From the NCBI GenBank assembly GCA_013368315.1, contig JAACJM010000079.1, forward strand, positions 1 through 64,000: 64,000 bases of DNA, given 5' to 3'. The number at the start of each line of letters is the position of its first letter. Positions within the stretch are counted from its first letter, which is position 1. The position numbers were made by a program, and so were the translations under genes. The stretch is from Tetrapyrgos nigripes. Its lineage: Eukaryota > Basidiomycota > Agaricomycetes > Agaricales > Campanellaceae. Below are positions 32,537 through 44,781 of the stretch, in pieces. Under the pieces are notes generated by a model. It did not search any database and was not told the DNA's origin. It saw only the letters and a list, made by a program, of their open reading frames with translations.

Positions 32537-35045
32537 TTGATGCCCCTAATCTACAAACAATTCTTGGCCTGGATCTCCATTGACGGACTTACTGCTCGCC
32601 AGTACGGTGTCCAGTGGTTTATGGAAGAAGGGAAAGATGACAAGAAGGTTCCGAGGATGGAGTGTTGGATTCCTAGTGTTGAAGGCAAGGTGCGCGCAGG
32701 ATTCTTTGTCGTTGCTTTTTCTACGAGATTCCAACGCCTTCTTCACGAAACAGACCTTTAAAGTCCACTGGTCCGACTCAAAGCGTATCACTGCAACCGA
32801 CGGCATTGTCTACGTCGACGGTCGTAACTGTGGTTCAAAGGCTATCAGCCCGGACAAACCGCAAACGGAAGCATGTAAAGATGGTCAAAGGGTCTCTCCG
32901 ACGGAGGTTAGACCTTTTTACTTCTCAAAGGTTGGGTCGACGGGTACGTTGTTACTTATCTTCTTTTTGGAGCGTTATTCTCATAATCCATGCATCTGCA
33001 TGCCTTTACATCAGACGACGAGAACGTTGCCTCCCCTGACGTTACTCATCCCCATCTGGGCCAAATCTGTCTAGACATCTACGAAGCACAGATCACGAAT
33101 ATACAATCAAATTTTAGGCTGCATGGACAGCATATTAGTGATGAGCCCGCTGTTGTACATGAAAAGACTAAGAGATTCGTCGAGCATCACATGGTGTATG
33201 TGTCCTTTGTCAAACCTGTTGCAATTAACCCAGACTTACCAGAATTGTTACTTTGTAGACTTGGTGCTCCTCAGTCATCCCCTCGTCCTGCCGTACGGCT
33301 CACACGCAGCCCAAAGCCAATAGTGAGGTTTGTGTTTAGATATAGGGGTATGGGTGAGTTGTTTCCTTTCCCTGGTCTGATATACGTTGGCTGATAGGCA
33401 TCGTGCCTTTTATCCCGCAAATCCTCTCCGAAATCTTCATATATGCGCTTCGTTGTCGCTTCTCTTGATGCATTTATCCCGACTTCTACCTGTTCCCGGT
33501 CAAACTCAATCTTTTCCTGTCATTTGCGCTTCATCCTCGCTTTTTTGACGCATATATCATGGTTTCCGCCCATCATCCATGTCAATACATGCTGTCCATC
33601 CATGATTCTCCGCCTCTTCCGACGCATGCACCTCTCCTCCCTTCGCCTCATCCAACACCACCCCAACCAATGGCGATACATGCTCATAATCTCTGATTTT
33701 TGGCGCATATACCCCATTTCCTTCTTCTATCCCGTCATTCTCGACGCCATCGATCCCAACACATACACCTCACCTCCTCCCTTCGCCATGCCTTCCCCTT
33801 CTCCTCTTGTGTTATCCTCATTTCCCAATATCAGCTCTACTTCGAGCAATGGGTATTGCACGCGATAACCCAGAAGAAACGAAATCCTTCGTCAAAGGAG
33901 AGGAGGCGGCTGGAGAGAAGACTGGACGTGGTAGACCCCTCCCAGCAGGGGCAGTCGGAGGAGTAGGAATCAGGACACCGGAGCCGACGCCCAAGCAGGA
34001 AGATATACCTGGTGGTCCTTTCTCAACAACATTACCACCTGGCACACCGAAACCAGCACCAACGGTATCCGTGGCAGCTCGTGCGAGTCGGTCGTCCTTA
34101 CCTTCAAGGTCGAGTGTTAAACATGAGTCTGGCGGCGAGTTGATCCCTCCGACGTCTACATCCTCGTCCGCCTCTACATCCTCGTCCGCCTCTACATCCA
34201 CATCCGCTTCTACATCCACATCCGCCTCTACATCCAGATCAACGTCCGCATTTACCTCGTCCTCTGCTTCTGCAACATCATCATCGTCATCTTCTTCAAG
34301 GCTATCCTCGGAATCCCAAGGTAGACAACGTACTAGTAGTGTCAAACCGTTCACTAGACCACTTACACCACCACGCTCGCCTCCGCCTTCTTCTCGTGCT
34401 CATGCCCCCTCTGTCCCTTCGGAAAGTTCCGAGCCTCCTGCCAGTGCACCTGCTCCTCAGAAACGTAAACGGTCTGTAGCGGATAAAGAGTCGGAATTTC
34501 ATGATGGTCATAGTAAAGGCTCGGGAGCGAGGAAGAGGGTTTCTATGAAAGCTGGTCCCGATCCTTCACATATATCCCGGACATCGGGTAGTACATCGGG
34601 TAGTACCAAGCCAACTGCAGGTTCGGGTCGACGCGCTGGTGGTACTAGTACTCAACGTACTCAACGCGTATCCGCATCCGGGAGAGTTGGAGTCGGAGTC
34701 GGAGGCGCTGTCGCGAAGCGGGAGGAAGGCGTTGGCGAACTCGATGTCATGATGGGTGAAGCAGATCGCGAAGACGTGAATGAGGGAGACAAAATTGACG
34801 AGTTGAAGAAAGAGGAATACCCTGAAAGTTCTTCAAGCCTGTCCACCCAGTCTGTCAAAGCTCAACTTGAACCCAATATCGGTATTGGTATTGGTATCGA
34901 TGACGAGGAAGACGTCGACGATGATTTGGAAAAAATCAAGGAGGAAGCGGAGATTGCTGCGTTGCAGCAGAGGATTAAGATGTTGAAGTCGAGTCAGGCG
35001 GAGAGGGAACGGCGGAAGAGGATGGAGGGACGTAGGAAGGGATGA
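32537..35045 (+). CDS. DUF7918-family protein with Ser-rich region and C-terminal coiled coil
   Basis: Five exons (32537-32689, 32754-32943, 33015-33195, 33259-33353, 33835-35045) join in frame to about 609 residues. The N-terminal 200 residues match the agaric DUF7918 domain: FLAWISIDGLTARQYGVQW, ECWIPSVEGKTFKVHWSDS, GIVYVDGRNCGSKAI, PFYFSKVGSTD, GQICLDIYEAQI and FVFRYRGM-LLRAMGIA. The remainder is a long Ser/Thr/Pro-rich tail with a KRKR-like basic patch, acidic segments and a final helix DDLEKIKEEAEIAALQQRI that looks like a coiled coil. The function of this family is unknown. Intron 4 is exceptional at 481 nt and holds copies of a GCGCATAT motif. A second DUF7918 gene lies on the opposite strand at 43419-44781. 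Confidence 0.85.
34153..34260 (+). repeat. 18-nt minisatellite encoding Ser/Thr/Ala repeats
   Basis: About six units of roughly 18 nt (TCTACATCCTCGTCCGCC and variants with TCCACATCCGC) in the last exon of the DUF7918 gene. The unit length is a multiple of three, so the repeat stays in frame and produces a STSSSA-type tract. Confidence 0.8.
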
Positions 35046-35500
35046 TTGATGGCTGATTTAAGGTGTAAACTATGCATTATGTTATGGACGTAGAGGTGTA
35101 CATGTATTTTTGCGTGCTGATACTGCCATACTACTAGTAGTAGTTCTTCCGTATACCTAGACTAAGTACCTCGGAGATATCATTTGCTACAGTACTTGCT
35201 GTAGGACTACTTACTAAAGAATCCGATCCACCGATCGGCGTTGAGTCCAAAAACTCCGACGCTTCCTCTACTGGTACTTAAGGCAAATGAATGGCCAAAT
35301 ACTCCCTCGTCCCTCGGCTCCGTCTTTCCTAACATCCTACTCCTAACATCTTACATCCTCCATATTCATACAACAGCCCACGATCATCTCTAAATCCTTC
35401 TACGTCCGCCACTTCGGTGGTCCCGGACCGTGGAGGAGACTGAATAGTTGTTTTTTGAGCCAGTTACATCTAGCTTGGAGATTTTCGCGGGGTCTGGGTC
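35046..35500. other. Intergenic region
   Basis: Non-coding spacer after the DUF7918 gene; no structure recognised. Confidence 0.4.
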
Positions 35501-36659
35501 GTATGGCCTCATATAGTAGTTTTCAAAATGCCAGCCTCCAAAAGGGATTACGTCCTATAGAAGTTTTGTAGTGCATGCGCGCGGCGTAACATGCTTGAAG
35601 TTAACATGGGTAAGTCAAGAGTAAGGGTAAGTTTATCTCGGAGTACTATACGAAAAGCTGTAACGACATACCCAGCTTGCCAAAGTCCTCGGGTAGGGGA
35701 TCAGCTCTTTAGCGACATACCGGTCTGACAAGCCGAGTAGCAGACTTTCCGTCCGGGTTTGGAGGGAGTCTTGCTTTCTTTCCCTGTAGCACATGCATAA
35801 CACGAGTTATTTAGAAATTAGAAGTCTGTAAACGCGAAGCAATATACCAAGAGCGGCGACATACCTGATAGCTTCCTGCACTGGCTTCGACGGCTGCCTT
35901 CATAAGCTCAAATAATACGCGGAACTCGACATTGGATAACAAGTCGAGAACGGCTTCGAATCCGTTATTTTACCTGTGCAGACCGCGTCCAGCAGCAATA
36001 TCTTGAGACCATTGAAACAAAGAGACGGATAATGAGTGCTCGATTGCTTCCAATTTTCGATGTAGAACTGGTAGGAAACTGCTCAGAATTGAGGGCTCGC
36101 TGTGCTGGCTTCAAGTTTGACAGTGTTCAACTTGAAAGCTGCGAAGAAAGATGGCACAACGGACTTTTTGTACAAATTCCGATTGGGTGCTGATTTGAAA
36201 TAGTTTTTTCCAGAACTTTTTGCCTTTTTGGGAAGTCATATGGTTTGAACCGCACGTTGCCTGCAGGCCCTTTTCAACGCTCTCATCTCTACCAGCTCTG
36301 AAACCTCTTGGAAACCTCACTGGGAGCTCACAGCCCTGCTCTATTGTCGAGGACATGTAGCCCTGCTTTGCATTCCCTCCTTTCGTGCTTCCATGCATCA
36401 TTTCAGAACCTGTCATCAGCGCTGGTTCGAAAAACAGGGACCTTTCTCGAGACTCGACTCTTCTCGGTTCCTTCTTGGCTCTGACTTGCCGAAACAGTAC
36501 ACCTTTGAATGCCTGTGTGGCACCGGTGCCGTCTCGATTGTCTGTCAGTTGGCCTTGCAATGACAGAACTTCTAGCTGCTCTTCCCTGGTTGTGAGTTCC
36601 TTTGTGATATCGAATTGGACCTTGTGAAGATGATCACGGACTTTACTTCTCAGACACAA
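35500..36659 (-). pseudogene. Unidentified, probably decayed multi-exon gene
   Basis: The minus strand has coding-like segments. One frame reads SILSSFLPVLHRKLEAIEHSL then SVSLFQWSQDIAAGRGLHR, an in-frame TAA at about 35973, then NNGFEAVLDLLSNVEFRVLF and ELMKAAVEASAGSYQ. A GTATGT donor (about 35868) leads to a further possible exon, GKKARLPPNPDGKSATRLVRP (about 35725-35790). A 182-residue open frame at 36111-36659 lies upstream but in another frame. I do not recognise the family. The in-frame stop inside otherwise continuous coding-like sequence suggests a pseudogene or a mis-called base. Confidence 0.35.
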
Positions 36660-37801
36660 TCATATCCTTGTACCCGTCTTAGCCCCGATTTAAAGCCCGC
36701 GGGAGTCATTGACGATGCTCGCGACTTTTGTTCGGCATTTGTATACAGCTAATCTCGCCACTATTTCCACTCTGAAGATTTACGGCTGCTTGATCAGTAT
36801 ACAAACTCATTTCCCTAGGAAAAGTCTCTTCGCACCCTGAGTTTCACTGAAGTGGGTATGCACCAGAAGCTGGTTGGATTGCTTCAAGTTCCGGCCATTG
36901 TTGTTTCTACTTGGTGCGAGGGATTCACCAAAACTAGAGTAGCACTATAGCAACAGAGGGGTCGACTCGGGCTGCCGCACTGCGCTTCCACTCAAACTCC
37001 GACGCATTGTTCTCATATCAACGCTGTTGCCGGGGATCTCGGATGTGAGCAAGCATACGGAGTACCAGCTAATACCAGCCATTTCTCCAGGTGTTTTCGG
37101 TCACTAATTATCTTCCCTTTGTCTTCTCTAGGTTTTAGGTTTTTCGTCACTCAGAGGCGCAACAATAACTTGACTGTAACTATGACAGCACAATCGCACC
37201 GGAATTTCGGTCGTTCATTTACACGTGTCTTCTTCCAATGCTCCGCAGCTCCGAACGGCGAAATGATTCGAAGCACTGACCCCGAGCTCATGCCAATGTT
37301 GACACGTCAATTGTCGACTTTCTCTTGGACGGCTCCGGCTTTTGCTAAAACGAGTCTGTGCTCTTTTCAACTCATCATCTGTAAAAGGACACATCAGGAC
37401 TTGTGGCTGAATGGTAAACCCAATCTCGTGGCAAAGGATTACGAAAATACGCCCCCGACGTGGAGAGTTTGAGCCAATATAATAAGGCCATAAATAAGCA
37501 AGTGCTTATCTCGTACTAGCTGTCCAAGTACCTGTAACGAATTGTCCCGATTGGGAGGTGTTAAATTACTAGAGGGGCTTCCATTTCCCTTGACGCACGG
37601 GTTGATTCCCTTTCACTCACTCCAACCCTCTTCTCAATCGACGTCTCGACGTTTCAACGTCAAATCGTCGGCAGGTCACGGTCTGACTGGTATTTCAGAC
37701 CGACGTGTCTATAAACCCCTCCTTTTCACCCCACTCGCACCCCTTGTACACAGGGCCGCCGCTCCTTTCTTGGACTTTTTCCCGTCTTTTGCATCTTGAC
37801 C
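36660..37801. other. Intergenic region
   Basis: No convincing gene. A plus-strand frame at 37119-37472 has no recognisable family. A TATAAA-like box (37711-37717) lies about 90 bp before the start of the next gene. Confidence 0.4.
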
Positions 37802-38712
37802 ATGCTCCCGTCGTTTCTCACTATACACGTCCTCTTCCTCATTGGCTTTGGATCCTTTGTCAAAGCAGAGGTGCCTTCGAACGCAGCTGGCGGTGAGTTC
37901 TATGGTCCTGACGCTGATGGTATATGTCACCAAGGGTAAGTCAAACACTGGACTTGTCTCAGGCTTCCAACGTACCAAGTAGCTCATTCTCTCTTCCTCT
38001 TGCTTTGCTCTGCCGCCAGTGATGTGATCGTCCCGTGTCCTAATCGCCCCAAGGGCGTCAAGCTTAGAACTCCCATCATAATTGGGATCGTAGCTGCAAT
38101 CGTACTTGGTAAGTCTTGGATCATCCAACCCACAGTCTCATACTATCCACATTGACGCTGATCACACGTCATTACTCGCTATCTTCTCTTCTAGTCCTTG
38201 TCCTTATTTCCGCCTTTCTTATCTGGCGTCGCCGCATCAGAGCTCTGAATAGCGCCGGTGATAACTCGCATTTCGACTTTGTATCGACTAGCGGAGCGAG
38301 TAACAGTAAAATATCCACCGTGACCATTTCCGATTGGCCACAACCGCCTGCGACAGTTCTTGGTGCTCGATGGAATATGGCGGATTTGAGGCGGTCATCT
38401 CGAATACCTCAGGTCGATGTCGAGATGGGACCAGGAGGGCATAGATCTCAAATGTCCATAGGGGAGTCGGTTTCAGGGGACTCGGAAGGGCTAAAGAAGA
38501 GTAATGCATACGGTGCACCGCCTGGGATTGAGATTCCGGTACCGGTTATACGAGAAGATGAGGTATCGGGGTCGAAGAAAGAGATAGAGTGTAAGCAGGA
38601 TGTGGAGATCTACGTGGTACCTGCTACACCGGATCCGGATCCTAACATTCGGAGGTATAGTGACGTTGAGAGGGAGCTGGGACGGTCGAGGAGTCATCCG
38701 CTGGAGTGGTGA
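37802..38712 (+). CDS. Single-pass membrane protein of unknown function
   Basis: Three exons (37802-37935, 38020-38108, 38195-38712) join in frame to about 246 residues. The N-terminus is a signal peptide (MLPSFLTIHVLFLIGFGSF). A short extracellular part with two cysteines (CHQG, VPCPNRP) follows, then one membrane helix spanning the second intron (TPIIIGIVAAIVLGVLVLISAFLIW) with a basic stop-transfer RRRIR, then a cytosolic tail rich in Ser, Pro and acidic residues. Its layout (tiny ectodomain, one helix, disordered tail) recalls agaric surface sensors, but no family was recognised. Both introns use GTAAGT donors and 84-86 nt lengths. The start Met was taken because it begins the signal peptide. 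Confidence 0.75.
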
Positions 38713-39894
38713 AGGGTAGAGCAGTGCACTTCAATGCACTGTGACCTGGCTGCAACTAAAAGTATTCCTCTGATCGTCCTCATCGTCTTCACCTTCACCC
38801 TCCCTCGTATCCATTTCCGTGTTTTCCGGCCGCCCACTGTTCATCCATCCCGAAATTTCCGCATTCCATCGTCTGGCAACCTACGTACTTATTTACTCGT
38901 CATTTATTCTGCGCATTATCATCGCCTTTATTTGCTCAGTTGTTCGGGCGTCCACGTGCATTTATCACTTCCACTTACCAGCTAGTAGCCTCTCAGCCTC
39001 GTCATCACCAACGTAACCCGTTCCACCCGGTCTAACATGATTTCATTTTATCAATTTACTATTTCATTCTATCCTTCAACAATCCTTCAAGTCTTCATTC
39101 GTTTTAAATACATTGTACGCTACTCTTCACTCTACTTACTCTACTTGCCCTATTTGCTAACTACTTACATATTTGCTTCAGGTTCTTAGGTACATACTAA
39201 TTGGTTGTTGTATTCTGTCACCAATTTAAGTCTCATATCCCTTTCTCAGCTCTTGGTCCTTGACGTTCGGATGTTCCTTTAGACCCAAGACCCACTGCTT
39301 ACTACCTTCAATTTGTATTCTTCACAATACTTGCTTACTTAGTTGTATATACTTACCTGCATTATTACTACATACTTACTTACTCCCTGAGGTTAAAACG
39401 TTAATGTGCGCAAAATACGCGTATACTGGTGCTGTTCTTGTTCTTTGGGGTTTCGATTTGCTGTAGTAGCCTGTGATTGAACTTATGATGATGAAAGATT
39501 CTTCGACAACTCGACAATCTGAATGGCAAATCCAAGTGCCCGGCACTCTATCAAGAGTGTATCTTTTTACCGTCACTGTTTCGAGACCTCCTTCAGGAAT
39601 GGCTGAAGAGTCATGATGAGATTCGTAACAGCCTTCAACTTGAAGCAAGTCACAATCATAAGCATTACTATTTACGCAGATCCAGAGCATAAGCTACCTA
39701 GGCCGCCAACCATCTTCCTCCGTTCCTTTCTAGTACAACTTGCAGATTTCTACATGGAACCTACCAGAGGGTTGGACCACGGAGCTACGGTAGTACAATG
39801 CATTCAAGTAAAGTTCAAACTCAGTAGTTTCTCACTAAAGAAGCAGGATTCTCTTCTGGTCAGTTTTTGGCCAGATCTGATAAGTCGGTAAGCT
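38713..39894. other. Intergenic region
   Basis: Long pyrimidine-rich, AT-rich spacer with short frames only. Nothing recognised. Confidence 0.4.
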
Positions 39895-40661
39895 TGAACG
39901 ATATCTTCAAACACTTGGCTTCGGCCTTTCCCTGCCCCGGGTAATACAGTCCTCCTCCTCTTCCCTGGCATCAGTGTTGAACAGAGTCTATACCGGCTTA
40001 ACCGTCCGGTTCCGATTTCTCAAACTCACTTTGATGAACAAGTAACCCGTGGGGATTGCATTTCTGCTTTCAACCCTGAAGTCGTCGGCGGTCGCGTACC
40101 ATACTCTCTTTTTGGATTCAAGCTTTCAGTCAAGCAGACTAGTAAACCACGGTATACCTCTGAGCCAAACCTTGAAGCTTAAACTACCGAACCTGAGCTC
40201 CGAGGAGATATAATAGAATGAAATTTCATCGTGTGTCTGTTCCAGAAATCTCTGTCGCACAAGGCCTTGCGCGAGGCTCGAGTCCAAACTCCAAAGTCTT
40301 CGTGAAGCCGAGAACGGTAAGAAATGCGTTCGGCCCACCCCGGCATCGGAAAATGCCTCGATCAGTTTGAACAATGGCCCAAACTTCCGCCGTGCCTGGG
40401 CCATCCAATCAAATATTCCAATCTCTGACGATGAGTATCCGTCAGGAACAACCAGCCCCAGTTGGCCAAGATTTGGTGCGGGGAAATGCAAGGTATAGAG
40501 TTCCAGAAGGACTCAGACCACTGTTTGACCATTGTACTTAGTAGACGGCCGTGAGCCTTAATATAGACTGGTTTATCATCGCTGCATCGCACTGTTGCAA
40601 AACACAAGAAGGAATGACGACCGCGTACGAAACCTTCTCTTTCGTCCGAATCCTCAGTCAT
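39895..40661 (-). pseudogene. Possible F-box/leucine-rich-repeat protein fragment
   Basis: The minus strand has LHFPAPNLGQLGLVVPDG then FDWMAQARRKFGPLFKLIEAF and LSFKVWLRGIPWFTSLLD, which resemble the repeat region of agaric F-box proteins. The first block is in a different frame from the upstream 40362-40661 segment (RCSDDKPVYIKAHGRLL), and the reading stops at 40126. No F-box itself was found. I treat it as a fragment; the family call is weak. Confidence 0.35.
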
Positions 40662-41170
40662 GAAAATAGTCCTGTTTTATTTTTCTGGCAATGACATCCG
40701 TGGGTGAGGCCAAATTTGGTACATAAATCGACGAATATACAAATCTGTGATTATTAGTACTGATCAGCGGTTCCTTGTCAGTTTTTTGTTTTCTCGTAAC
40801 TCTTCAGCTTCAGTTCGCAGAATCTTTGGATCTGAGGACGGCACGCGTTGCGATAGCGAGACTCGAAAATGGAACAATGGCGACACGTGTAAAACGCGTG
40901 AGGTCTCTCGTCCATGTGACTTCCACGGTTTATTTCACACGGTTTCATTTCTTCGCCTAAATAGGCAGTGGCAACAATTGTTCGTACGCTTTGACCTTCA
41001 AATCCTCTATATCTACCGCCCGGCCGTTGTCAGGTTTGTGAATCTTTCTTTCTTCCCCAACTACCGCTTTCTCAATGTTGCGCACACATGTTGATTTCGA
41101 GTTGCATTCTTCAAGGCCTTCACTGAGGTCTATTCCACAGCACAGAGACTATGTTCCAACGCGCTCGTGC
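40662..41170. other. Intergenic region
   Basis: Spacer upstream of the DUF6699 gene with no recognised feature. Confidence 0.4.
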
Positions 41171-42815
41171 ATGCGCGGAACACCTCGACTCTTTCCTTTC
41201 CCCGTGGATGACTTAGGAGTTCAAGACGGTGAGTTGTAATTTTTTCAGCACATCATTGCATTCCTGACAACAATATCTTGTCTTCTAGCGGGTCTTAGTT
41301 TGCCCAGATCCTCTCGCTCTGACGCTCAAGTTGAAAGAAGTGCGGAGCTCCTGCCGCAAGGAAATCGAAATCCCTTCAATTTTGAGTCCAGGGTGTATGA
41401 GCCACATGGTAATTACCTTTTTTTATCGCTCGTGTTCGTTATGCTGAGGGACTCTTTAGCTTCGTCGAGTCAGACAGGACACTTGCAGCCCTCTTCTACA
41501 ACTCTTCCTTCGGTTGAGCATAGTCCCTCAAAGAGATCTCATCGTGCGTCTGTGACTTCATATCCTTGATCGTACCATTCTCATGATCTGTGACTCAGGC
41601 CGTTCCAAGACGTCACTGAGTGTATCTGCCACAAAGCCATTCCCGTCTTCTCAAGTTTCCTCCTCGCAAATTGGGCATGATCATGATCTGAGCAGACCTC
41701 ATTCTATACTACATGAACGCAGTCGTCGCGATTCTAATCCCGTTTTTCCGCAAGATGTACGGCGGCGGCATGTCAGTGATGATCTGCAAGCTCAAGGTCA
41801 GTGGGAGTGGACTGGCGCAGATGAATACAATCGGTATTCACAGGAACACGATCGCCATTCAACCTCCCACTCCCGACCACACAAGCATCGACGAACCAAA
41901 TCTGATGCTGGGAGACACTCCATATCGCGTCATGCCCTGCGCTCCGTAGATCTCAACAGATTTCAGGGTCCCCAACAGCAACACTCGAGTCAATTTTATC
42001 AGTCTCCAGATTTCGATTACCCTACGATGTCTCCCCTCGCTTCCTCACCTATCTACCTTTCCTATACTTACTCTCCTTTTTCCTACGTCCCTACCCCGTT
42101 GGCGTGTCCTCCCTATCTGCCTTCATCGCCAACCTATCTCCATCCTGAACTTTCCGCCACCTCATCTCTGGTATACTCTCTGGTTCTCTCACCCTCAACC
42201 GCTCGCAGTCGTTTGGACAACCCTAACGGTCCTCCCTCCAAACATTCCCGAACTCTTCTCGCTTCCTCAGCTGTCTCAGGTTCCTCTCGAATACTTGTCC
42301 ATCTCGGATACGATCATACTTCCGGAGACGGTGCCACACTCGTTGCATGGGTGAAGCATTGGGGACCATGCGAAATCCACCGAGCTGACCGCTCTAAAGA
42401 TTTTACGATCCTTGATATCTTGACCGGACTATATCGATACTTCCATATCCCTCTATCTTCAACCGATCTCAATTCCGTATCGCCCGAAGGAATGGAGAGT
42501 CTAAAGAGAGCAAGGAATGGAAGGATTGCGGTGGAAGCTCAGACTGCAGCTCCAGAAAAGACTGAGGATTACGACGCTTGGAAGCATGTTTTTGAGAAAG
42601 TGAGGGATTTGTTGGGAAATTTGAAGGGATTTGGACGGGAAAAGGATGTATATGCTACCACCTCGACGAACATTCTACGTCTGGACGTGTTGGTAGGGTA
42701 TACAGTGTTTGCGGGGCTCGAGGTAACTGGGAAGCAGCATGATCCATCGGTCGGTGGGCTCAGAGTCGACCTCGATCTGAGGTTGGCGTCTGCCCTTTCA
42801 GGGCCTCGTATATGA
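41171..42815 (+). CDS. DUF6699-domain protein with disordered N-terminus
   Basis: Four exons (41171-41228, 41289-41408, 41460-41543, 41599-42815) join in frame to about 492 residues. The first 270 residues are polar and low in complexity (Ser, Arg, His, Gln, and a Pro/Tyr/Ser-rich stretch). The C-terminal region resembles the agaric DUF6699 domain: PPYLPSSPTYLHPELSA, later DFTILDILTGLYRYFHIPLS, a charged helix, and NILRLDVLVGYTVFAGLEV. Function is unknown; this domain family is large in agarics and its members are often short, so this is a long version. The third intron is accepted because a GTGCGT donor avoids a stop at 41568 and keeps frame. No defect seen. Confidence 0.72.
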
Positions 42816-43418
42816 CTCCATTTTGCAGTTGTTCTATTCATTCTCAGTGTTTCTGGTTGGGTTTTGGTCTTTCCCCCTTATGCATACTATGTTCCTAATC
42901 GTTTTTCTTTCCTCACAACTATACATACCATCTCCGGTTTTTGCCAGTGTCTATATTCGCCTCTTTACGACACGATGATACGAGTTAACGATTTATTCTT
43001 GTTCTTGGTCTTGGTCTTGTGCTTTTGCTTTTCGCATTCCTTTTACGAATCCTTACGACTCTCGCACTGTCTTCCCAAATCATCGCAAGTTCATTATGTA
43101 TCCTTATCTATCTCGTATTTATCTATGTAGCATAGCACTTTTCTAATCCTCGATATACCTGTGGTTATAATCAGTTCTTTTCTACTCCTCTTTATATGTA
43201 TATATGTATCGTTACAACAATCGACTGAATACGGCACTCTAGCTATAATTACAACGCAAACTCAAGTTTGAGTTCGGCCTAGGGTTTGAGCGCAATCCAA
43301 GATTTTATTACTTTCTACAAGGGGTTCGGTTGGATGGGTTCGGTTGGATCATCGGTCGAGTGCAAACCTATCTTGCGAGTACAATATACGAGGTTCTGTA
43401 TAGATCTTGCGTCCAGGT
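42816..43418. other. Intergenic region between convergent genes
   Basis: Spacer between the 3' ends of the DUF6699 gene and the second DUF7918 gene; presumably holds both 3' untranslated regions. A short tandem duplication (GGTTCGGTTGGAT twice) lies at 43322-43350. Confidence 0.5.
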
Positions 43419-44781
43419 TCAATCCGAGTCTTCTAGAGTCACATCAATCACATTCGGATCCCTTAGCTTCATAACGCCTCCATCTCTTTCACCTGCACCA
43501 TTCGTTCGTCGCTGCCGTTTCCTTATGGAATTTGAACTTGACGAACTACTACTACCGTGATGTTCTTCTCGCCCATCTTCCAACCCCAATTGCCTCCTCT
43601 TATTATTCCTTGAGGCATCCGGATCGGGCTTGACAATCGCACCCGAGTCGTCGATGTCCCTCAAGAATAAGGGAGGTTCCGAACCATCAAAGGCCTCTCG
43701 CGAGCGGAGGTTAGGGTCGAGTTCGATTTTCACCGCTGCATCGTGGTCATGTCTTGTGGATAATGGAGCGATACTGTTGGCACGAAGGACGCCTGTAAGA
43801 ATTGTCGACAGTGAGAACAGCGTCCCGAGAACGATGAAACATGCATCTTATGACAGAACTAGAGTACATACCGAGCGGTGCGTAGCGAAATGAAAACTTT
43901 GCTACTGGGGGACCTATAGGTTCTGTGTCGTGATAATGTGTAACGGATTGGCTCTTTATGGGGTCTCCGAAGCTAATACGGATTAGTTTGAGCAGAAAGA
44001 TCTTCAATAAGGTAGATAAATATCACAGGCTACTCACTTGACTCGATGGATTTTGCCCTTTGCCTCTTCCTCCGTGTACAGTGGGCTTTCGGGTGGCGTA
44101 TGTGTAGCATCATACCGCTGCCTACCGACAAGGTTGACGCGGTGTATTTCGAGGTAAATCAAGCCGACGTCAGCTATCGAGACCGGCGAGGCTACAGACT
44201 CGCTTGAAGAGGATGCTCTGGCAGAGGATTCGGAGCCGCGCGAGGAGTTTAAGCGGCTAGCGGTTTCTGGTATCGTGACAATCAGCCAAACTGGTCATGC
44301 ATTTTTAACCGCCAGGAGCTGGCCCGAGAAACACACCAGGATCTGTGGTCTCTATCTTTTCAAAGACAAAGGGTAGCTTTACCGACTCATTGTTGCGGTA
44401 GCCGTCTTTGACTACTTCAAGACGGGCTTTATCATGTACTACCTTTCCCCCGCAGGGGATACCGTCGATATATACTCGACCTCTCGAAGGATAGCGAAAT
44501 TTACAGTCGCGCCAATGGATTTTCGAACCTCTGCTCCAGGCTGGTCAGTCTGACTAAAGTAGAGAATGATGAAAGCTGGAAACGCATCTAGACGAAATGC
44601 ATGTAATCAATACCTTCAATGAAAGGGGGTACTGTTCTCTATTCATACCTCGCACCTTTCCAGGTTCAGAGGGTACCCAGCAGGTGATGCCGTCTTTACT
44701 GTCGCCCTTGTGACCAAACTCTTCAAGATGCTTGTCTTCTATTGTAATCCAGGCGTGGAAGTCGTTAAATATCAAGACCAT
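43419..44781 (-). CDS. Second DUF7918-family protein
   Basis: Five exons (44781-44649, 44528-44337, 44266-44038, 43972-43872, 43792-43419) join in frame to about 342 residues. Domain landmarks: FHAWITIEDKHLEEFG, TCWVPSEPGKVRGSKIHW, RVYIDGIPCGGKVVHD, KLPFVFEKIETTDP, DVGLIYLEIHRVNLVG and KFSFRYAPLGVLRANSIAP, the last matching the LLRAMGIA end seen in the other DUF7918 gene of this window. The tail is short and ends with a Ser run and a basic patch (RKRQRR), unlike the long Ser-rich tail of its relative. Function unknown. The exon 1 donor is GTATGA rather than the earlier GTGCGA, because only this keeps frame. Confidence 0.8.

Noticed and set aside
33818..34354. Minus-strand frame rich in Asp, Val and Glu
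   Set aside because: It is the reverse reading of the Ser-repeat minisatellite of the DUF7918 gene.
36385..36627. Plus-strand 80-residue frame
   Set aside because: Overlaps a better minus-strand frame and has no recognisable content.
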